Shown: one piece after another, positions 50,595 to 60,696 of the stretch
Position numbering within the stretch: position 1 is the stretch's first letter
How the letters are laid out: each line of letters opens with the position of its first letter
Origin: Glaciecola sp.
GTDB lineage: Bacteria; Pseudomonadota; Gammaproteobacteria; Enterobacterales; Alteromonadaceae
Assembly: GCA_029246415.1 (NCBI GenBank)
Contig: JAQWNF010000001.1
Location: 1-64,000 of the forward strand
Length of the DNA: 64,000 nt
Direction: 5' to 3'
Translations under genes and position numbers: made by a program
The notes under the pieces: model-generated
Told to the model about the DNA's origin: nothing
Seen by the model: only the letters and a program-made list of their open reading frames with translations
The model's database searches: none

Positions 50595-51440
50595 CTAATT
50601 AAGCGAAAAACGTGAATCTTTAAGCGATTCTTTAACCCGTTTAAGGTTTTCTCTAAACTTATTGCCGCGTCTTAGCGTAAAGCCAGTAGCCAAAATATCA
50701 ATCAGTGTAAGTTGCGCGATACGTGAAGCCATCGGCATATACATATCGGTATCTTCTGGCACATCCAATGATAAGACATAATTACTTTCGCGACCTAGAG
50801 GACTATCCGCTGCAGTAATACCGACAACAATTGCATCATTAGCGCGTGCCATTTGTGCAATTTCGACCAATGATTTTGTGCGACCTGTGTGTGAAATAAG
50901 GACAATCACATCGCCTTCGGTGCTGTTCATCGTTGACATACGTTGCATCACGATATCTTCAAAATATACGACTGGAACATTAAAACGGAAGAACTTATTT
51001 AGCGCATCATGGGCGACAGATGCAGAGGAACCAAGTCCAAAGAACGAGATTTTTTTAGCTTGAGTAAGCAGGTCAACAACGCGGTTTATCGTACTGATAT
51101 CAACAGATTGTTTCGCTATATCGAGTGCAGCCATAGTCGATTCGAATATTTTATTAGTGTATTCCTCAGGGCCATCATTTTCGTCTACGTTGCGGTTAAC
51201 GTATGGAGTGCCATTTGCAAGGCTTTGGGCTAGGTGCAATTTAAAATCGGGAAAGCCCTTGGTGTCAAGACGGCGACAAAAGCGGTTAACGGTGGGTTCG
51301 CTGACACCTGATAAATTAGCTAATGTAGCGATACTAGAATGTATAGCCGTTTGCGGGTTGGCGAGAATCGCTTCAGCGACTTTCTTCTCAGATTTGCTGA
51401 ATAGTTCGCTGTTACGTGTAATTTTATCTAAAATATTCAT
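50595..51440 (-). CDS. hexR: HexR, RpiR-family regulator of central carbon metabolism
   Basis: The 281-residue protein has an N-terminal RpiR helix-turn-helix domain (about 1-77, with LANLSGVSEPTVNRFCRRL) and a SIS sugar-phosphate-binding domain (about 125-250, FFGLGSSASVAHDALNKFFR and LISHTGRTKSLVEIA). HexR binds 2-keto-3-deoxy-6-phosphogluconate in known systems. It sits between pykA and the divergent zwf operon, the usual HexR place. Palindromes matching its motif occur before ppsA, pykA, zwf and gapA. Confidence 0.95.
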   Translation of the reverse strand: MNILDKITRNSELFSKSEKKVAEAILANPQTAIHSSIATLANLSGVSEPTVNRFCRRLDTKGFPDFKLHLAQSLANGTPYVNRNVDENDGPEEYTNKIFESTMAALDIAKQSVDISTINRVVDLLTQAKKISFFGLGSSASVAHDALNKFFRFNVPVVYFEDIVMQRMSTMNSTEGDVIVLISHTGRTKSLVEIAQMARANDAIVVGITAADSPLGRESNYVLSLDVPEDTDMYMPMASRIAQLTLIDILATGFTLRRGNKFRENLKRVKESLKDSRFSLN

Positions 51441-51556
51441 CTACTTCACTCTTGCTTGAATGCTGCAAGGTAACAAATGACTCGTGTGTAAGCCTAGGTA
51501 TTACCATCATAGCCCTATTCTTATTGAGGGATTTTTGCTCAGTATACTCTTATTTT

Positions 51557-51570
51557 TGTAATTCATTACA
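51557..51570. promoter_or_regulatory. HexR-like variant site near hexR
   Basis: TGTAATTCATTACA has both HexR half-sites (TGTAAT, ATTACA) but a two-base spacer instead of three. It lies 117 bases before hexR and 158 before zwf, and could serve autoregulation or be non-functional. Confidence 0.4.
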
Positions 51571-51630
51571 TAAAATCTTATCAAAAAACACGATTTTCGA
51601 TATTTTTTAACATTTATATGTAACTTAAGT

Positions 51631-51645
51631 TGTAATTTTACTACA
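51631..51645. promoter_or_regulatory. HexR-type operator of zwf
   Basis: TGTAATTTTACTACA fits TGTARTnnnAYTACA exactly and is 83 bases before zwf. Confidence 0.75.
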
Positions 51646-51727
51646 AAATTGAGTAAACTCTGATTAATCTCTTGAAAAGTACTATGCTATAGCATGATTA
51701 TTTTCTTAAACTAAAAGGTCCTTATCC

Positions 51728-53212
51728 GTGTTAAATACATCTTTTGAACCCGTAGATTTTGTATTGTTTGGAACTGCTGGCGATTTAGCTCGTCGCAAAT
51801 TATTACCTTCTTTATATGAACTTGAAAAAGCGGATCTCATGCATGCCGATACCAAGGTGATTGGCGTCGCACGAACTGAATCCACTATTGCTGAGTATCA
51901 GCAAACAGTAAAGGACAACATTGAGAAATTTACTAAAGAGTCTGTGTGTGAAACGACATGGGCCCGCTTTTGTAGCAAACTCGATTATGTGAAAATTGAT
52001 ATGAAAAGCCCTGAAGATTATTCAGGTTTGTCAGAGCATGTAAATGAAGACCGAATTATGGTGTGTTACTTTGCTACGCCACCTGCTATTTATGGGGATA
52101 TCTGTAAAGGTCTTTCTGCGGCACAAATCATCGATGAGTCGGTTCGCGTTGTATTAGAAAAACCGATTGGTCATGATCTAGCGTCTTCGAAGTTAATCAA
52201 TGAAGAAGTCGCTGAGTATTTCAACGAAAATCAAATTTATCGCATTGACCATTATTTAGGTAAAGAAACGGTTCTCAACTTGATTGCGTTGCGTTTTGCT
52301 AACTCAATTTTTGCGACTAACTGGGATCACAACTGTATTGATCACGTGCAAATTAGCGTTGCTGAATCAGTCGGTATTGAAGGGCGTTGGGGTTACTTTG
52401 ATGATGCAGGGCAAATGCGTGACATGGTACAAAATCATTTGTTACAAGTATTGAGTCTAGTTGCCATGGAGCCACCAACAACATTAGACGCCGATAGTAT
52501 CCGTGATGAAAAACTAAAAGTATTAAAAGCACTGCGTCCAATTAACAAAACTAACTACCAACAGTCGACCGTTCGCGGACAGTATATTGGTGGGTTTGTA
52601 AATGGGGTTGAAGTACCTGGATACTTAGATGAGCCAGATGCGAATGAGCGCTCTCAGACTGAAACATTTGTTGCGATTAAAGCACATATCGATAACTGGC
52701 GTTGGGCTGGTGTGCCGTTTTATCTAAGAACTGGTAAGCGCATGCCTGCTAAGACATCTGAAGTTGTCATCTATTTCAAGCGTCAGCCGCATAATTTATT
52801 CGGCGATAGTTTTGCTAGCTTACCACCTAACAAATTGGTTATTAGACTTCAGCCAGATGAAGGTGTTGAAGTCACAGTAATGAATAAAGTACCAGGTTTA
52901 ACCACTAGCGGTTCGATGGATCTACAAAAATCAAATCTAAACCTGAGTTTTTCTGAAGCTTTCCAAGGTGAACGTATTCCTGATGCTTACGAAAAATTAC
53001 TACTCGAAGTCATGTTGGGCAATCAAGCGCTATTTGTTCGCCGCGATGAAATTGAGCAAGCCTGGTCTTGGGTTGATTCAATTATTGCAGCCTGGAACAG
53101 TAGTAATGAGCCTCCAGAGTCATACCAAGCAGGTACCTGGGGCCCGGTAGAATCTATAGGCTTATTAGCTAAAGAAGGGCGTGCTTGGTATCAGTCCAAA
53201 GCCGTTAAATAA
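51728..53212 (+). CDS. zwf: Glucose-6-phosphate dehydrogenase
   Basis: Zwf oxidises glucose-6-phosphate to 6-phosphogluconolactone with NADP. The 494-residue protein has the coenzyme motif FGTAGDLARRKLLPSLYEL near 14-32 and the active-site RIDHYLGKE near 173-181. The start is GTG 51728 after AAGG. It begins the Entner-Doudoroff operon zwf-pgl-edd-glk-eda, all on the plus strand, with pgl 10 bases later. Confidence 0.97.
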   Translation: MLNTSFEPVDFVLFGTAGDLARRKLLPSLYELEKADLMHADTKVIGVARTESTIAEYQQTVKDNIEKFTKESVCETTWARFCSKLDYVKIDMKSPEDYSGLSEHVNEDRIMVCYFATPPAIYGDICKGLSAAQIIDESVRVVLEKPIGHDLASSKLINEEVAEYFNENQIYRIDHYLGKETVLNLIALRFANSIFATNWDHNCIDHVQISVAESVGIEGRWGYFDDAGQMRDMVQNHLLQVLSLVAMEPPTTLDADSIRDEKLKVLKALRPINKTNYQQSTVRGQYIGGFVNGVEVPGYLDEPDANERSQTETFVAIKAHIDNWRWAGVPFYLRTGKRMPAKTSEVVIYFKRQPHNLFGDSFASLPPNKLVIRLQPDEGVEVTVMNKVPGLTTSGSMDLQKSNLNLSFSEAFQGERIPDAYEKLLLEVMLGNQALFVRRDEIEQAWSWVDSIIAAWNSSNEPPESYQAGTWGPVESIGLLAKEGRAWYQSKAVK

Positions 53213-53221
53213 GGAATAACA

Positions 53222-53911
53222 ATGTCATTACAAACACATGAATTTGCCTCTAAAGAAGCATTGAATGAAACTTTTGCGACTAAAATAATCGCAATTTTAC
53301 AAATCGCGATTGCTGAAAAAGGTCAAGCAAGTTTAATCGTCAGTGGTGGTAATACCCCAAAACCATTATTTGCTGCATTATCTCAAGCTGATTTAGATTG
53401 GTCTAAAGTCGTGATCAGTTTAGCGGATGATCGTTGGGTTGATATCAATGATGATGCGAGTAATGACAAACTAGTGCGTGAACATTTATTAGTAGGTAAA
53501 GCTGCAGCAGCTAAATTTATTAGTTTAAAGCATGATTTTGCCGATGCCAACGATGCCGTAGTGGCTTGTGAAGCTGCGCTAGATGATGTGCAAATGCCAT
53601 TTGATGTATTAATTTTAGGTATGGGCGAAGACGGTCATACGGCATCGTTGTTTCCTTGTTCACAAGAATTACCTGCGGGGTTAGATTTGGATTCAGGTAA
53701 AAAATACATTGCTGTGCAACCAACCACTGCGCCGCACCAACGTATGTCATTAACTCTGCCTGCGTTACTAGCATCAAATCATATATTTTTGCATTTGACG
53801 GGAGATGCAAAGCAGGCTGTTGTGGCTCAAGCGCTTGCCAGTACCGAAACCCAAATGCCAATCAAAGCGGTGCTTGATCGCGCCAATGTTCAACTCATGT
53901 GGGCACCATAG
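53222..53911 (+). CDS. pgl: 6-phosphogluconolactonase (DevB type)
   Basis: Pgl hydrolyses 6-phosphogluconolactone. The 229-residue protein has [15 protein letters not shown] near 38-52, SLADDRWVD near 66-74 and [15 protein letters not shown] near 132-146, characteristic of the DevB/SOL family. It lies between zwf and edd, within the operon. The edd ATG is 12 bases after its stop. Confidence 0.95.
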   Translation: MSLQTHEFASKEALNETFATKIIAILQIAIAEKGQASLIVSGGNTPKPLFAALSQADLDWSKVVISLADDRWVDINDDASNDKLVREHLLVGKAAAAKFISLKHDFADANDAVVACEAALDDVQMPFDVLILGMGEDGHTASLFPCSQELPAGLDLDSGKKYIAVQPTTAPHQRMSLTLPALLASNHIFLHLTGDAKQAVVAQALASTETQMPIKAVLDRANVQLMWAP

Positions 53912-53922
53912 GATTTATTACC

Positions 53923-55758
53923 ATGAACAGTTTAATTAACGAAGTCACCCAACGCATCATTGAGCGCAGTGTCAAAACTCGTGCCGATTACTTAGCCAAA
54001 ATTGAAGCAGCGCGCATCCAAGGCCCACACAGAGGCTCGTTGTCTTGTGGTAACTTAGCACATGGTTTTGCTGCTTGTGGTAAAGCAGACAAGCAAGATT
54101 TAACCAGCATGGTTAAAGCGAATGTTGCGATTGTTTCTTCATACAACGACATGTTATCTGCGCATCAACCTTATGAAGCCTATCCTGCGATTTTAAAAGA
54201 AGCCATTAGCGGTGTTGGTTCGGTTGCTCAGTTTGCAGGTGGTGTTCCTGCGATGTGTGATGGTGTTACTCAAGGTAACGCAGGGATGGATTTGAGTCTA
54301 ATGAGCCGTGATGTGATTGCAATGTCAACTGCAGTTGGTTTATCTCACAACATGTTTGACTCAGCACTTATGCTTGGTATTTGTGACAAAATCGTCCCAG
54401 GGTTATTACTCGGTGGGTTGAGCTTTGGACATTTACCAACAGTGTTTGTTCCAGCGGGTCCTATGCCGTCAGGTTTACCTAATAAAGAAAAAGCACGAGT
54501 ACGTCAAGCATATGCAGAAGGCAAAGCGGGGCGTGATGAGTTACTTAAAGCAGAGTCTGAGTCGTATCATTCTGCCGGCACTTGTACTTTTTATGGTACG
54601 GCTAACTCCAATCAATTAGTTGTAGAGATGATGGGCCTGCATTTACCCGGTGCTAGTTTTGTTAATCCAGGCACACCGTTGCGTGATGCATTAACTAAAG
54701 CTGCTGCTGTACAAGCTACGCGTATTACCGACTTAGGTGATAGCTATGCGCCTATCGGTCATATTGTTGATGCCAAAGCCGTAGTTAACGGTATTGTTGC
54801 ATTATTGGCCACAGGTGGTTCAACTAACCACACAATGCATTTAGTTGCGGTTGCGCGTGCTGCTGGATTTATTGTGAATTGGGATGATTTCTCTGATTTA
54901 TCTAAAGCGACGCCACTATTAACGCGTATTTATCCAAATGGCTCTGCGGATATTAACCACTTTACTGCTGCTGGTGGTATGGCATTGTTGTTCAAAGAAT
55001 TATTAGACAATAAATTACTGCATAATGATGTGAAAACGATTTGTGGTGAAGGCCTTGACCAATACACCAAAGAGCCGGTATTGCGTGATGGCGAATTAAC
55101 TTGGGTCGACGGACCTAAAGAGTCTCTCGACAAAACTGTGGTTGCTACCGTAGCTGAACCATTTAAACCAGACGGTGGTTTATCAGTATTAGAAGGTAAC
55201 TTAGGTCGTGCGGTAATGAAAACTTCTGCATTACGTAACCCACATTGTACCTTTACTGCTCCTGCTGTGGTATTTGAAGACCAATTTGATTTGGATGATG
55301 CGTTTAAAGCGGGCGATCTAAATAAAGATTGTATCGTTGTTGTGCGTTTCCAAGGCCCTTCTGCTATCGGCATGCCAGAATTACACCGTTTAACACCGCC
55401 TTTAGGTGTACTCCAAGACAAGGGGTTTAAAGTGGCACTAGTTACTGATGGCCGTATGTCTGGTGCATCAGGTAAAGTGCCTGCGGCAATCCACTTAACA
55501 CCTGAAGCTTACAAAGGTGGTTTATTGGCGAAAGTACAAAATGATGATTTGATTCAAATTGATACAGTGACAGGCGCATTAACATTGTTAGTTGATGAAG
55601 CGGAACTGGCACAACGCGAAAACAAACCTGCAGATTTAACCAAACATGCACAGGGTATGGGTCGAGAAATGTTTGCTTCAATGCGTTTGGCATTAACTGG
55701 AGCGGAAGAAGGCGCATGTGCATTATTTACAAAACAAGGAAGCTTACATGACGCATAA
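53923..55758 (+). CDS. edd: 6-phosphogluconate dehydratase
   Basis: Edd makes KDPG from 6-phosphogluconate, using a 4Fe-4S cluster. From ATG 53923 it has 611 residues; a longer start adds eight. [20 protein letters not shown] near 27-46, [15 protein letters not shown] near 104-118, and cysteine at [14 protein letters not shown] near 208-221 fit the IlvD/Edd family. The start of glk overlaps its last 11 bases. Confidence 0.97.
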   Translation: MNSLINEVTQRIIERSVKTRADYLAKIEAARIQGPHRGSLSCGNLAHGFAACGKADKQDLTSMVKANVAIVSSYNDMLSAHQPYEAYPAILKEAISGVGSVAQFAGGVPAMCDGVTQGNAGMDLSLMSRDVIAMSTAVGLSHNMFDSALMLGICDKIVPGLLLGGLSFGHLPTVFVPAGPMPSGLPNKEKARVRQAYAEGKAGRDELLKAESESYHSAGTCTFYGTANSNQLVVEMMGLHLPGASFVNPGTPLRDALTKAAAVQATRITDLGDSYAPIGHIVDAKAVVNGIVALLATGGSTNHTMHLVAVARAAGFIVNWDDFSDLSKATPLLTRIYPNGSADINHFTAAGGMALLFKELLDNKLLHNDVKTICGEGLDQYTKEPVLRDGELTWVDGPKESLDKTVVATVAEPFKPDGGLSVLEGNLGRAVMKTSALRNPHCTFTAPAVVFEDQFDLDDAFKAGDLNKDCIVVVRFQGPSAIGMPELHRLTPPLGVLQDKGFKVALVTDGRMSGASGKVPAAIHLTPEAYKGGLLAKVQNDDLIQIDTVTGALTLLVDEAELAQRENKPADLTKHAQGMGREMFASMRLALTGAEEGACALFTKQGSLHDA

Positions 55759-56707
55759 ACTCATTGCTGATATTGGCGGCACCAACGTACGTTTTGCACA
55801 AGTGTCAGATACAGGTATCAGTCATATTGAAAAATATCTTGTAGCGGATTATCCGACTATCCAAGATGCGATTGAGCAGTATTTTGCTAATAATGCAGAG
55901 TTTACGTTTAGTGCGGTATGTTTGGCTATTGCTGCGCCTGCGAATGATGATTTTGTTGATTTTTCAAATAACCATTGGTCATTTTCACGTGCAGATCTTC
56001 AAGCCGCACTGGGTCTAGCACACTTATATATCATCAATGACTTTACTGCAGTTGCACATTCTTTGCCGGTGTTAGCCGATGAACAAATTGTTCAAATTGG
56101 TTCTGGTAGTGTTAACCCTAAAGGCAATATCGCTGTTTTTGGACCGGGTACAGGTTTGGGTGTTGAGCATTTAACTTTAACCCAAGAAGGCTGGAAAACA
56201 CTAGACGGCGAGGGCGGTCACGTTGATTTTGCACCTGTCGATCTTACGCAAATGATTGTTTGGCAGTATATATATAAAAAATTGGGCCGTGTTACCGCTG
56301 AAGAAGTCATGTCCGGTCGCGGTATCGTCAATATTTATGAAGCCTTGTGTGCCCATAATAATCGAGATGCTGAGTTTGATGATGCGGCAGATATTACCGA
56401 TAAGGCATTAGCTGAATCATGCGCTATTTGTGTTGAAACCTTACATACTTTTTGTAATGCGATGGGCACATTCGCAGGTAATTTAGCCATTAATCTAGCC
56501 ACCACAGGTGGTGTATTTATTGGTGGTGGTATCGCTGCAAGATTCATTGATTTCTTAAATTCCAGTAAGTTCAGAGCACGATTTGAAGCAAAACCGCCGA
56601 TCCCTGGCTATGTAAAAAATATTCCAACATTTATTATTAACGAGCCCGATCACGGGCTAATTGGTGCGGCAGCGTATCTTAACCAACAACTAAGGAGTGC
56701 GTCATAA
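55748..56707 (+). CDS. glk: Glucokinase
   Basis: Glk phosphorylates glucose to glucose-6-phosphate. From ATG 55748 the protein is 319 residues, with phosphate-binding [15 protein letters not shown] near 5-19, [11 protein letters not shown] near 98-108, [13 protein letters not shown] near 132-144 and [11 protein letters not shown] near 154-164, as in the E. coli-type group A glucokinases. Start codon overlaps edd and stop overlaps eda by one base (TAATG), indicating tight coupling. Confidence 0.95.
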   Translation: MTHKLIADIGGTNVRFAQVSDTGISHIEKYLVADYPTIQDAIEQYFANNAEFTFSAVCLAIAAPANDDFVDFSNNHWSFSRADLQAALGLAHLYIINDFTAVAHSLPVLADEQIVQIGSGSVNPKGNIAVFGPGTGLGVEHLTLTQEGWKTLDGEGGHVDFAPVDLTQMIVWQYIYKKLGRVTAEEVMSGRGIVNIYEALCAHNNRDAEFDDAADITDKALAESCAICVETLHTFCNAMGTFAGNLAINLATTGGVFIGGGIAARFIDFLNSSKFRARFEAKPPIPGYVKNIPTFIINEPDHGLIGAAAYLNQQLRSAS

Positions 56708-57357
56708 TGAGTAATAATTGGCAGCATACAGTCGAAGACGTTTTCGCCACAAGTCCTATCGTGCCTGTATTAGTTATTCACGATTTAGCCCATGCGGTCC
56801 CATTAGCTAAAGCATTGATTGCTGGTGGTATTAGCGTATTAGAAGTCACTCTACGTACTCCTGTAGCACTAGATGTCATCAAATTAATAGCCACGGAGTT
56901 ACCTGAAGCCATGATCGGTGCTGGAACTGTAACTAATGCTGAGCAATTACAAGCAGTGACAGACGCAGGTGCGAAGTTTGCAATCAGTCCAGGTATGACG
57001 GCAGAGCTATTAAAAGCAGGTCAAGCTGGCACAATTCCATTGATCCCAGGTATTTCATCAACATCTGATTTGATGAAAGGTAAAGATGCTGGCTATACTC
57101 ACCTTAAGTTCTTCCCAGCAGAAGCAGTGGGTGGGGTAAAAGCCATTAAATCGATCAGTGGTCCTTTCCCAGATATGGTGTTTTGTCCAACTGGCGGGAT
57201 CAGCCCGAGTAATTACCTGACCTATCTTGCACTACCAAACATTCCTTGTGTAGGCGGTTCTTGGGTTGCACCTGATGATATGGTGCAAAATGGCGATTGG
57301 GAAGGCATTACGCGTTTAGCAAAAGAAGCTGTAGCTGGTGCGACATCTAGCGCATAA
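56707..57357 (+). CDS. eda: KDPG aldolase (2-keto-3-deoxy-6-phosphogluconate aldolase)
   Basis: Eda splits KDPG into pyruvate and glyceraldehyde-3-phosphate. The 216-residue protein has [15 protein letters not shown] near 44-58, [11 protein letters not shown] near 72-82, and the Schiff-base lysine in [12 protein letters not shown] near 132-143. The operon ends here, followed by a strong terminator. It would also be the end point for KDPG from uronate breakdown. Confidence 0.97.
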   Translation: MSNNWQHTVEDVFATSPIVPVLVIHDLAHAVPLAKALIAGGISVLEVTLRTPVALDVIKLIATELPEAMIGAGTVTNAEQLQAVTDAGAKFAISPGMTAELLKAGQAGTIPLIPGISSTSDLMKGKDAGYTHLKFFPAEAVGGVKAIKSISGPFPDMVFCPTGGISPSNYLTYLALPNIPCVGGSWVAPDDMVQNGDWEGITRLAKEAVAGATSSA

Positions 57358-57426
57358 TGTGTCAGCGTAGCGCTAGTATGTAGTTATTCAATAACTATAG
57401 TATGCATTTCTAGTAACAACGTCATG

Positions 57427-57463
57427 AAACAAAAGGCTTAATTGATTAAGCCTTTTGTTTTTC
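57427..57463 (+). terminator. Terminator of the zwf-eda operon
   Basis: AAACAAAAGGCTTAAT and its exact complement form a 16-bp stem with a two-base centre, followed by a T-run, 70 bases after the eda stop. Confidence 0.93.
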
Positions 57464-57465
57464 TT

Positions 57466-57509
57466 TATCTTAACACGTGTTAAGATACATTTTTTTAACA
57501 TATTATAAT
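57466..57509 (+). promoter_or_regulatory. Autoregulated promoter with 22-bp palindrome, LacI-family gene
   Basis: A 22-bp perfect palindrome (half-site TATCTTAACAC, centre C|G; 57466-57487) covers the -35 (TTAAGA, 57480-57485). TATAAT lies at 57504-57509, 18 bases later. The GTG start is at 57517, so the transcript would be leaderless. LacI-family operators are even-length palindromes with a central CG, so self-repression is likely. Confidence 0.75.
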
Positions 57510-57516
57510 TACAGCT

Positions 57517-58542
57517 GTGAAAAATAAATCTCATACTCTTCGTTCGATTGCTGATACCTTACATGTCAGTATCGCGACCATTTCTAATGCGTTTAATCGT
57601 CCTGATCAATTATCCAAAGCAAAGCGTGAAGAGATATTAGCAGCATGTCAGCAACTCGGATATTTTGGTCCGAATAAAGCGGCTCAATCATTGCGACGTG
57701 GCCACTCTGGTATCATTGCCTTAGTTTTGGCTGATAGTATTGATTACATGGTTAGTGATCCTGTGGCGTCATCGTTTATTCGAGGCGTATCTGAAGTACT
57801 CAAATCTCACAAATCTCATTTATTACTGTTTTCAGGTAGTTCAGATTCTATTAATTCAGTTATTGATTTTGTCGATGGGTTTATTTGTTATGGTATGCCA
57901 CGTAACCCTTTGCTTTTAAAAGAGTTAGCGGTTTGCCAGAAGAAAGTTATCACGGTAGATTTTGCATTACCTGAGCGAGCATCGATTGGCGTTGATAACC
58001 AACAAGCTGCCTTTGAAATCGCCCAGCGCGCCATTGCTCCAGATGATCGCGTAGCGATTGTTGGCTTGCGTATTACGCATGGCGACGATACGACTAAGGT
58101 AATGGATTCGCCGTTAGTGGAAGTGGAAACATCGGTTGCGCATCAGCGTTATCAAGGCTACCTGCGGGCTATCAAAGAGGCTGGTGTGGTTCTCGACGAG
58201 TCGTTGGTCTGGAACGTGCCGGAAAGTAGTCAAGCCTATGCCAAAATAGCAGCGTTAGAAATACTCCAAGAGCCTCAATTACCGACGACAATACTATGTA
58301 TGTCAGATTTAATCGGTTTATCCGTGTTACGCGAATTATTAAGTGCCGGTATCAAAGTACCAGAGCAAGTCAAAATTGTCGGTTTTGATGGAATTGAAGA
58401 GACTAAACGTCATCATCCAATTTTAACAACGGTTTATCAAAACAGTACTGAAAAAGGGCGCATCGCAACGCGTATGTTTTTTTCTGATAAACCGCAAAGT
58501 AAAGTCTTAGATTATCAAATCTTTAGCGGTGAATCTTGTTAA
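57517..58542 (+). CDS. LacI-family transcriptional regulator
   Basis: The 341-residue protein has an N-terminal HTH (about 7-35, LRSIADTLHVSIATISNAFN) with the usual linker, then a periplasmic-binding-protein-like effector domain (from about 65, IIALVLADSI). The sugar effector is unknown; the position next to the Entner-Doudoroff operon suggests a carbohydrate. The GTG at 57517 is the only plausible start: an in-frame stop lies 21 bases upstream and no ATG or TTG lies between. There is no Shine-Dalgarno. It follows the eda terminator. Confidence 0.9.
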   Translation: MKNKSHTLRSIADTLHVSIATISNAFNRPDQLSKAKREEILAACQQLGYFGPNKAAQSLRRGHSGIIALVLADSIDYMVSDPVASSFIRGVSEVLKSHKSHLLLFSGSSDSINSVIDFVDGFICYGMPRNPLLLKELAVCQKKVITVDFALPERASIGVDNQQAAFEIAQRAIAPDDRVAIVGLRITHGDDTTKVMDSPLVEVETSVAHQRYQGYLRAIKEAGVVLDESLVWNVPESSQAYAKIAALEILQEPQLPTTILCMSDLIGLSVLRELLSAGIKVPEQVKIVGFDGIEETKRHHPILTTVYQNSTEKGRIATRMFFSDKPQSKVLDYQIFSGESC

Positions 58543-58573
58543 TCAAGGTAATACTTAACAAGGTAATACCGAG

Positions 58574-59401
58574 CTAAGTGATAGTTTGTTCTAACACATG
58601 AGATTGTCCTGCAGCTAAACTAAACCCTTGTGTTAATGCGGTTTCAATACATAGCATAGATAAATACTCTGTATCTGCCATATCGCCTAATGCGCCACAT
58701 TTTTCTGCCCAAGGATTCCACACCACCAACGAATCGTGCCCTGAATGCAATACCTTCACAATAGTATGTGAATCCTTGCTAATACTCGTTTGTGGCACTT
58801 GAGTTGGATGAATACGATCTACTTCTGCATTAAACAGGTAAGGGGTTGGAGTTTGTTTTTCCACTCCATTATGTGCGTTGTCATTAAAGCGACCACTAAG
58901 CCCATTCAATTGAATAGTAGTGACATCAGCTACTACAAAATAACTATGTAACGCGCATGATAGAGGAATTGACGTCGTGTTGTCGTTGTATGAATGTAAT
59001 GCTATAGACAAACAGTCATTCGTTAACGTAACAACTAATTGTGCGCTTAACCCTTTAGGCCATAATGGCGATGAAATATCTGTAGGACTTAACGTTATAC
59101 TAGTGAGCTGTTCAGTTTTGACTTGTGCATCGATTTGCCACAGTTGATTGCGCACCAGACCATGTGCTTGTTTATGTTCTGCTATGTTGGGATGCAACTG
59201 TCCAAACCAAGGCCAGCATATGGGGATACCACCTCGAATAGGCCGAGACCCATCTAGTCGCGCAGCTTCACTAACAAAGAGCTTTTCTTGACCATGTTGT
59301 TGATAACTTAAGACATGCGCCCCAAATAAACTGATTATGCAGTGGCTGTTGCCGTGAGTCAAAGTCACTAAGGGAAGTGTAGAGCTGGAAAAATCGTTCA
59401 T
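58574..59401 (-). CDS. yeaD: D-hexose-6-phosphate mutarotase (YeaD type)
   Basis: The 275-residue protein from ATG 59401, with GGAG six bases before, belongs to the aldose 1-epimerase-like YeaD family: GSRPIRGGIPICWPWFGQL near 51-69, HGLVRNQLW near 79-87, ALHSYFVV near 148-155 and the glutamate in LCIETALTQGFSL near 245. It interconverts anomers of hexose-6-phosphates. YeaD lies beside gapA in E. coli as here, on the same strand and downstream of the gapA terminator. Confidence 0.9.
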   Translation of the reverse strand: MNDFSSSTLPLVTLTHGNSHCIISLFGAHVLSYQQHGQEKLFVSEAARLDGSRPIRGGIPICWPWFGQLHPNIAEHKQAHGLVRNQLWQIDAQVKTEQLTSITLSPTDISSPLWPKGLSAQLVVTLTNDCLSIALHSYNDNTTSIPLSCALHSYFVVADVTTIQLNGLSGRFNDNAHNGVEKQTPTPYLFNAEVDRIHPTQVPQTSISKDSHTIVKVLHSGHDSLVVWNPWAEKCGALGDMADTEYLSMLCIETALTQGFSLAAGQSHVLEQTIT

Positions 59402-59438
59402 CAAAAACTCCGTGTAAGGGGATGCGATCGGGAAAAGT

Positions 59439-59472
59439 AAAAAAACCACCAACAGTATAAACCTGATGGTGG
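59439..59472 (-). terminator. Terminator of gapA
   Basis: On the minus strand CCACCA/TGGTGG and the inner CAG/CTG form a stem (one T-T mismatch) followed by seven T residues, 44 bases after the gapA stop. Confidence 0.85.
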
Positions 59473-59516
59473 CTTTTAGAAAATCAAAACGTCAATTGAC
59501 GCAGAGAAATAATGTC

Positions 59517-60539
<1,023 letters not shown>

Positions 60540-60579
60540 TCATAATAATAGGCTTTTAGTCTGATATTTGCAATAATAA

Positions 60580-60594
60580 TGTAGTTTTATTACA
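60580..60594. promoter_or_regulatory. HexR-type operator between gapA and malQ
   Basis: TGTAGTTTTATTACA fits TGTARTnnnAYTACA exactly. It lies 68 bases before gapA and 103 before malQ, so it could serve both. Confidence 0.75.
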
Positions 60595-60696
60595 AGGAAT
60601 TTTGTGTATTTTCCTTTTGCAAACGTATTCAATTAGCCCTTGTGTCATAATCATGAATAATGTGTGATGCAATTTTTTTATAGAATGGATTAGTGA

